From CAYFUL01 sp964346375 (GTDB lineage Bacteria > Bacillota > Clostridia > Tissierellales > Peptoniphilaceae): 9,503 bases of DNA. The stretch spans positions 1 to 9,503 of the forward strand of contig CAYFUL010000054.1 in the NCBI GenBank assembly GCA_964346375.1. The letters run 5' to 3'. Shown one piece after another: positions 5,811 through 9,503 of the stretch. The position numbers and the translations under genes are program-made. The number at the start of each line of letters is the position of its first letter. Positions within the stretch are counted from its first letter, which is position 1. Below the pieces are notes generated by a model. The model saw nothing but the letters and a program-made list of their open reading frames with translations. It was not told where the DNA came from and did not search any database.

Positions 5811-6688
5811 GGGGAGTAGTTATTTATAATTCCCACTTTGGAAAGGACAATAAACTCTTTAGACTAGTTGAGGATTTAAAATTTCAAGGTACTTCCATGG
5901 GGATTGACCTTTCCCTCGTAGGAAATGATGAAATATTTATAGTAGAGGACGGCGGACTAAGGGTACAATTTCCAAATGGTATAGAGAGGCCAGATTTTAT
6001 TATATTTTGGGACAAGGACGTTCCCCTAGCAAGGGCATTAAAAAAACTTGGATATAGGGTCTATAATAGTCCCAAGTCCATAGAAGTCTGCGACGATAAA
6101 ATTCTAACCACCTTTGCCCTTCAGGGAAAGGTAAAGATGCCAAAGACCATTATAGGTTCATTTTCCTACGGGAAAAAAATCCTTACTGAAAATTATATAG
6201 ATAGAGTCTTTAATGAACTTGGAGAGAGTATTATTGTAAAGGAATCAAAAGGCTCCTTCGGAATGCAGGTACACCTTGTAAATAGTAGGAGTGAACTTAA
6301 AAATGTCATAGAAAGTTTAGACAATCGTCCTTTTTTATTACAGGAGTATATTTCTACCTCTAAGGGAAGGGATATTCGTGTAAATATTGTTGGTGATAAG
6401 ATTATCGGTGCAATGGAGAGGATAAATCAAGATGACTTTAGGGCAAATATTACCATTGGTGGAGTTGCAAAAAAAATAGACCTTACTCCTGAAGAGAGAA
6501 ACATTGCACTAAAGGCACATAGAATTTTGGGACTTACCTTTAGCGGAGTTGATCTACTCTATGGAGAAAATGGTCCAATTCTTTGCGAAGTAAATTCAAA
6601 CGTAAACTATCTATCCTTTGAAAAATTAACGGGAATAAATATGGGTAGAGAGATTTTAAAATTAATCACTACAGAGCTTTACTATTAG
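5807..6688 (+). CDS. RimK-like ATP-grasp amino-acid/peptide ligase
   Basis: This 293-residue ATP-grasp enzyme of the RimK/LysX/MptN type would join an amino acid or peptide to a carboxylate through an acylphosphate, using ATP. Residues 1-85 form the N-terminal domain. NSPKSIEVCDDK (87-98) opens the ATP-grasp fold. K145 with the glycine loop K148-G-S-F-G binds phosphates. LLQEYI (177-182) is the adenine hinge. GRDIRV (187-192) and FRANITIGG (211-219, RimK has FRSNL-RGG) follow. D249, E261 and N263 in CEVNSN are the likely magnesium ligands, so the active site looks complete. E. coli RimK glutamylates ribosomal protein S6, but relatives modify carrier proteins, coenzyme F420 or small peptides, so the family does not fix the substrate. 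It shares an ATGA overlap with the preceding hydrolase. Its last 27 bases overlap convergent holA. It is an ATP-grasp ligase with high confidence, but its exact role is unknown. Confidence 0.88.
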   Translation: MRGVVIYNSHFGKDNKLFRLVEDLKFQGTSMGIDLSLVGNDEIFIVEDGGLRVQFPNGIERPDFIIFWDKDVPLARALKKLGYRVYNSPKSIEVCDDKILTTFALQGKVKMPKTIIGSFSYGKKILTENYIDRVFNELGESIIVKESKGSFGMQVHLVNSRSELKNVIESLDNRPFLLQEYISTSKGRDIRVNIVGDKIIGAMERINQDDFRANITIGGVAKKIDLTPEERNIALKAHRILGLTFSGVDLLYGENGPILCEVNSNVNYLSFEKLTGINMGREILKLITTELYY

Positions 6689-7666
6689 CTTTTCAATTTC
6701 CACCTTCTCATCTGGGGAGGTGGTTTTAAATTGTAAATCCAAGTCCATTGCGTAGTTGTATAGTTCTAGTAGGCCTTCCCTAGTAAAATTTTTCGCCGCG
6801 CCTTGAAGTTTTCTATACTCATAGTCCTTTATATTCATAATATTCTTGTACTCTGTACCATCATATCCTGAACCAGCTAGGGACATATAAGAAAGTAGAA
6901 GCCTAATTTGCCTTACTACCATGGTGAAAATTCTATAAGGTGGTTCGTTTAGCGTATATAGATTTTCAAATTCTCTAAGACTTCCCTCTACATTTCGCCT
7001 ATTTAATTCCCCAATAAAGTTAAAAATATTGGTATCTATACTCTTTTCTTGAGATTCCTCTAAATTTTTTAAATCTATTTCATCTCCAGTGGAGAGGTTT
7101 AACAGTTTTTGAAGTTCATTTACTACGTCAAAGAGATTTCTCTCAATATTTCTACTAAAATATCCCACATAGTCTATAAATTTTGCCTCCACCATGGGTT
7201 TCATAGTCTTACCATGATTTTTTAAATATCCTCTAATAAAACTTCGCACTTCCTGTTGGTTTAGCTTATTGTACTCAACTACTCCCCCGTTTTTTTTCAT
7301 CTGTTTATAAAAAGATGTGGTCTTACTTAGTGGATCCGTTTCAACAAAAATAAGAAGGACATTCTCTGGCAAGTTCTTTAACTTTTCAATAAAGTCTCCA
7401 CTGGGTTTATTTACTCTCTCAAATCCACTTACGTCCTTTACCACAATTAACTTTCTACTGTCCATTACAGGCAGAGTTTCCCATGAGAGTTGAAGCTTAT
7501 CTAAATCCACTTGGCTCCCTTCGTAGTTTAAGTAGTTAAAATCTAAAAATACTGGGTTTAATCTATTTTCAAGGGTGGTAATAGTACTGTCCATTAGAAG
7601 TTTTTCAACTCCTATTAGAATATATGCCCCCGAATAATTTCCATTTATAAAATCTCTGTAATTCAT
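6662..7666 (-). CDS. holA: DNA polymerase III delta subunit
   Basis: HolA (delta) is the clamp-opening subunit of the DNA polymerase III clamp loader. The 334-residue protein has the HolA layout. An AAA+-like N-terminal domain contains AYILIGVEKLLMDSTI, DSRKLIVVKDVSGF and LLIFVETDPLSK. The helical collar domain contains SIDTNIFNFIGELNRRN, PPYRIFTMVVRQIRLLLSYM and LQGAAKNFTREGLLELYNYAMDLDLQFKT, typical of the family's C-terminal region. Normal length is about 330-345. The start at 7666 lies 62 bases inside comEC, and I see only a weak GAG-type ribosome binding site, so expression probably depends on coupling to comEC or an unseen internal promoter. This matters because holA is essential and comEC has lost its own 5' end. 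The 3' end overlaps the convergent ATP-grasp gene. Confidence 0.93.
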   Translation of the reverse strand: MNYRDFINGNYSGAYILIGVEKLLMDSTITTLENRLNPVFLDFNYLNYEGSQVDLDKLQLSWETLPVMDSRKLIVVKDVSGFERVNKPSGDFIEKLKNLPENVLLIFVETDPLSKTTSFYKQMKKNGGVVEYNKLNQQEVRSFIRGYLKNHGKTMKPMVEAKFIDYVGYFSRNIERNLFDVVNELQKLLNLSTGDEIDLKNLEESQEKSIDTNIFNFIGELNRRNVEGSLREFENLYTLNEPPYRIFTMVVRQIRLLLSYMSLAGSGYDGTEYKNIMNIKDYEYRKLQGAAKNFTREGLLELYNYAMDLDLQFKTTSPDEKVEIEKLIVKLCSD

Positions 7667-9209
7667 CTCTAAAAAATAGAAGGAATAGCCCCTCTAGTAC
7701 ACCTCCAATAATTACGTAATCTATTTCAAATTTTTCATCTAGGTATCCAGAGATACTCCCCGAATTAAAATCCACCTTAATTCTTCCCATATCCCTAGTA
7801 TTAAATGTATCTATGTTCTTTTCCCTAAGTCGCTCAAGAACTTCCTCGCTGGGATGGTTGTAAAAATTATCTATCCCTGCAGAGATTATAGCAGCCTTAG
7901 GTTTAATTCTCTCTAAAAATTCAGAAGATGTGGAATTTTTACTTCCATGGTGGGGAACTTTTAGTATATCCACTGAATTTATTATGTCCACTTCCCTACT
8001 AAAGCCTATATCTCCTGTAAAAAGTGTCTTAAAATTATTAATGGATACCTCCATTACAAGGGAGTTGTCATTTTCATCTCCCATAGTGGAATTTTTTATC
8101 GCCAAAATATAGTCATCCCCAACTAAGTCTATTTTACCATTAAAGACATAAAGGGGAACTAATTCTAAAATTCTATAATAGTCCTCGTTTTTTGGAGCGT
8201 CCTCTGAAATATATACTCCCTCCACCGTAAAATTACTTAGTAGAGAATAAATTCCTCCACTATGGTCGGCGTCAAAGTGGGATAAAAATACTCCATCAAT
8301 ACGATTTATCCCCTTGCTTTTTAAGTAAGGGATTAAGTAGAGATCTGTGGGATTGTAATCCTCACTTCTACTTCCGCCAGCATCCACTATAAAAATACTT
8401 GGCTCGTAGTTTATTACGGCACTATCCCCTTGGCCAATATATATAAAGTCAATTTCTCTTATAGGATTTGAACAAACCAGTATAAATACAATGGAGATAA
8501 TTGAGTAAAAATAAATTGCTTTAGTAATTGGTCCGAAGTCCAACAATGAAATATATCCAAAGAACACCAAAACTCCAAGATAGTATAGGACAATAAGGGC
8601 AAAACCAAAGTCCCCAATATAGAAATTAATGGAGAACTTAGAGATAGTTTCTAAAATCCCTGTGGAAAATCCCAGTAGAATATTACACACCTGTAGAAAT
8701 ATATTAAACCCACTGTAAAAAATTCCAAGAATACTTCCAAAAAATCCAAGAAAAATTACAATGGTATAAATTGGCGCAAGAAGTACATTTAAAATAATTC
8801 CCCTAAAGTAGACAGTATTAAATGTATTTACCAGTATGGGAATATTAATAATATAGGTACATAGACTTAGTTTAAAGGCATTTTTTATCCTACCTCTCCC
8901 CTTAATTCTACTGTATAGAAGTACAATTCCAAGGGTGGATGAAAAGGAGAGAATAAAACCAGTGGAATAAATGGAGTAGGGATTGTAAATTAATATAATA
9001 AACGCCGCAAAAAGGAGAGCATCAATGGCACTATACCTTTTTTTCGTAAAATAGCATAGTTTTACAAGGGCAAATAGTATGTAGGCGCGCACTGCTCCCG
9101 GTGGAAAATCAATTAGAAAAATATAGAATAGGACAATTACTAGAGAAAGTATAATTCTAAAATTCTTCCCTAGAAAATTCTTTAGAACATACTCAATTAA
9201 TAAAATCAA
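7605..9209 (-). CDS. comEC: ComEC/Rec2 DNA-uptake channel protein, 5'-truncated (probable pseudogene)
   Basis: ComEC forms the membrane channel for transformation DNA and carries a nuclease-like MBL domain. About 534 residues remain, against roughly 700-800 for an intact protein. Residues 1-250 hold many membrane helices of the competence core, with FPPGAVRAYIL (35-45) and NPYSIYSTGFILSFSSTLGI (76-95). Residues about 250-480 form the MBL domain: IGQGDSAV (258-265), VDAGG (275-279), SHFDADH (310-316), TGD (398-400), VPHHGSKNSTS (418-428) and NHPS (451-454). The N-terminal DUF4131/OB-like part and first helices are absent, and the frame meets a stop at 9264-9266. The best start offered is a TTG at 9209 with poor ribosome binding. 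The first internal ATG is residue 376. I read it as a decaying gene. Its end overlaps the holA start by 62 bases. Confidence 0.88.
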   Translation of the reverse strand: MILLIEYVLKNFLGKNFRIILSLVIVLFYIFLIDFPPGAVRAYILFALVKLCYFTKKRYSAIDALLFAAFIILIYNPYSIYSTGFILSFSSTLGIVLLYSRIKGRGRIKNAFKLSLCTYIINIPILVNTFNTVYFRGIILNVLLAPIYTIVIFLGFFGSILGIFYSGFNIFLQVCNILLGFSTGILETISKFSINFYIGDFGFALIVLYYLGVLVFFGYISLLDFGPITKAIYFYSIISIVFILVCSNPIREIDFIYIGQGDSAVINYEPSIFIVDAGGSRSEDYNPTDLYLIPYLKSKGINRIDGVFLSHFDADHSGGIYSLLSNFTVEGVYISEDAPKNEDYYRILELVPLYVFNGKIDLVGDDYILAIKNSTMGDENDNSLVMEVSINNFKTLFTGDIGFSREVDIINSVDILKVPHHGSKNSTSSEFLERIKPKAAIISAGIDNFYNHPSEEVLERLREKNIDTFNTRDMGRIKVDFNSGSISGYLDEKFEIDYVIIGGVLEGLFLLFFRDELQRFYKWKLFGGIYSNRS

Positions 9210-9224
9210 TACACCACAAGTCAG

Positions 9225-9503
9225 AATTTGTATTAGGCATAACTTAGCTATTAGTAGATAAATTTATTGAAAATAAAGAAACACAAATAAAATTAAGCAA
9301 TATACTAAGTGATAATATGAGATTATTAGAATAATTTGGTCAGTCCAGATTTGAAGCTGGAGAAAAAAAAGGTATGAAAAAAGGCATAGAAAAAAATAAA
9401 GTAGAAACAGCTGAAAAATTATTAAAAAGAGATTTGTCAATGAAATTTGTATCAGAGATAACAGACATCCCAACAAGAGAATTAGAAACAATATACAAAA
9501 AGA
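9225..9503 (+). pseudogene. Broken C-terminal tail of an Rpn/PD-(D/E)XK-type putative transposase (runs off the right edge)
   Basis: The plus strand in one frame reads LLVDKFIENKETQIKLSNI and on to MRLLE, then a TAA stop (9332-9334), then FGQSRFEAGEKKGMKKGIEK and a tail with KLLKRDLSMKFVSEITDI. An earlier TAG is at 9245-9247. The Gly/Lys/Glu-rich repeat (EKKGMKKGIEKNK) followed by LL...LS...EIT.I...EL is typical of the C-terminal end of Rpn-family recombination-promoting nucleases/putative transposases. The catalytic PD-(D/E)XK part is missing. Two in-frame stops and the missing 5' part mark it as a remnant. By hand count 61 of 240 bases (9241-9480) are G or C, poorer than the neighbouring genes, which supports foreign origin. 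The left boundary with comEC is placed only to within about 15 bases. Confidence 0.62.

Noticed and set aside
7930..8112. A 60-codon plus-strand open frame antisense to comEC.
   Set aside because: It is antisense to the conserved MBL domain of ComEC and has no support of its own.
9264..9491. A 75-codon minus-strand open frame rich in Leu, Ile and Phe that could pass for the missing ComEC N-terminus.
   Set aside because: Its hydrophobic look comes from reading an A-rich transposase tail backwards. It lacks ComEC motifs, while the plus strand gives a recognisable Rpn-type tail.
1..9503. CRISPR arrays, tRNA or rRNA genes, or riboswitches.
   Set aside because: I saw no regularly spaced repeats, no tRNA-like cloverleaf arms, no rRNA segments and no long structured leader. 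The intergenic regions are all short.

Overview
The window looks like a chromosomal segment of a low-GC, Gram-positive anaerobe of the Clostridia/Tissierellia type. The Peptoniphilaceae group is my best guess, but only from gene content and codon style. Reasons: AT-rich coding with AGA/AGG arginine codons, strong GGAGG-type ribosome binding sites, an HrcA/CIRCE heat-shock control region, and the Firmicutes-typical set comEC, holA, rpsT, lepA, hemW and hrcA. In many clostridia these genes form one stretch with spore genes (gpr, spoIIP) between rpsT and lepA. Here the set has been reshuffled, hrcA and comEC-holA point the other way, and no spore genes are present, which suggests a non-sporulating lineage. 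A run of 10 N bases shows that this is a draft scaffold.

Layout. At the left edge, the 5' end of hrcA reads leftward from a near-consensus sigma-A promoter with a CIRCE operator. Divergent from it is a metallo-beta-lactamase-fold hydrolase (379-1263) interrupted by the N gap. After an AT-rich promoter region framed by a perfect 12-bp inverted repeat comes a tightly overlapping operon, lepB-lepA-hemW (1336-4796): signal peptidase I, elongation factor 4 and a radical-SAM HemW-type protein. rpsT (ribosomal protein S20) has its own extended -10 promoter and a strong intrinsic terminator that overlaps its stop codon.

Only 13 bases after that terminator starts a two-gene unit (5184-6688): an N-formylglutamate-amidohydrolase-like metallohydrolase and a RimK-like ATP-grasp ligase joined by an ATGA overlap. 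This hydrolase/ligase pair is the least understood part of the window and the best candidate for an undescribed system. Its last 27 bases overlap the convergent holA.

On the minus strand, comEC (7605-9209) runs into holA (6662-7666) with a 62-base overlap. ComEC keeps its channel core and its C-terminal metallo-beta-lactamase nuclease domain but lacks its N-terminal part. At about 9210-9225 the sequence switches to AT-richer DNA that, on the plus strand, encodes a broken tail of an Rpn/PD-(D/E)XK putative transposase. ComEC was therefore probably truncated by a rearrangement or insertion, so DNA uptake through this locus is probably lost, unless the junction is an assembly error.
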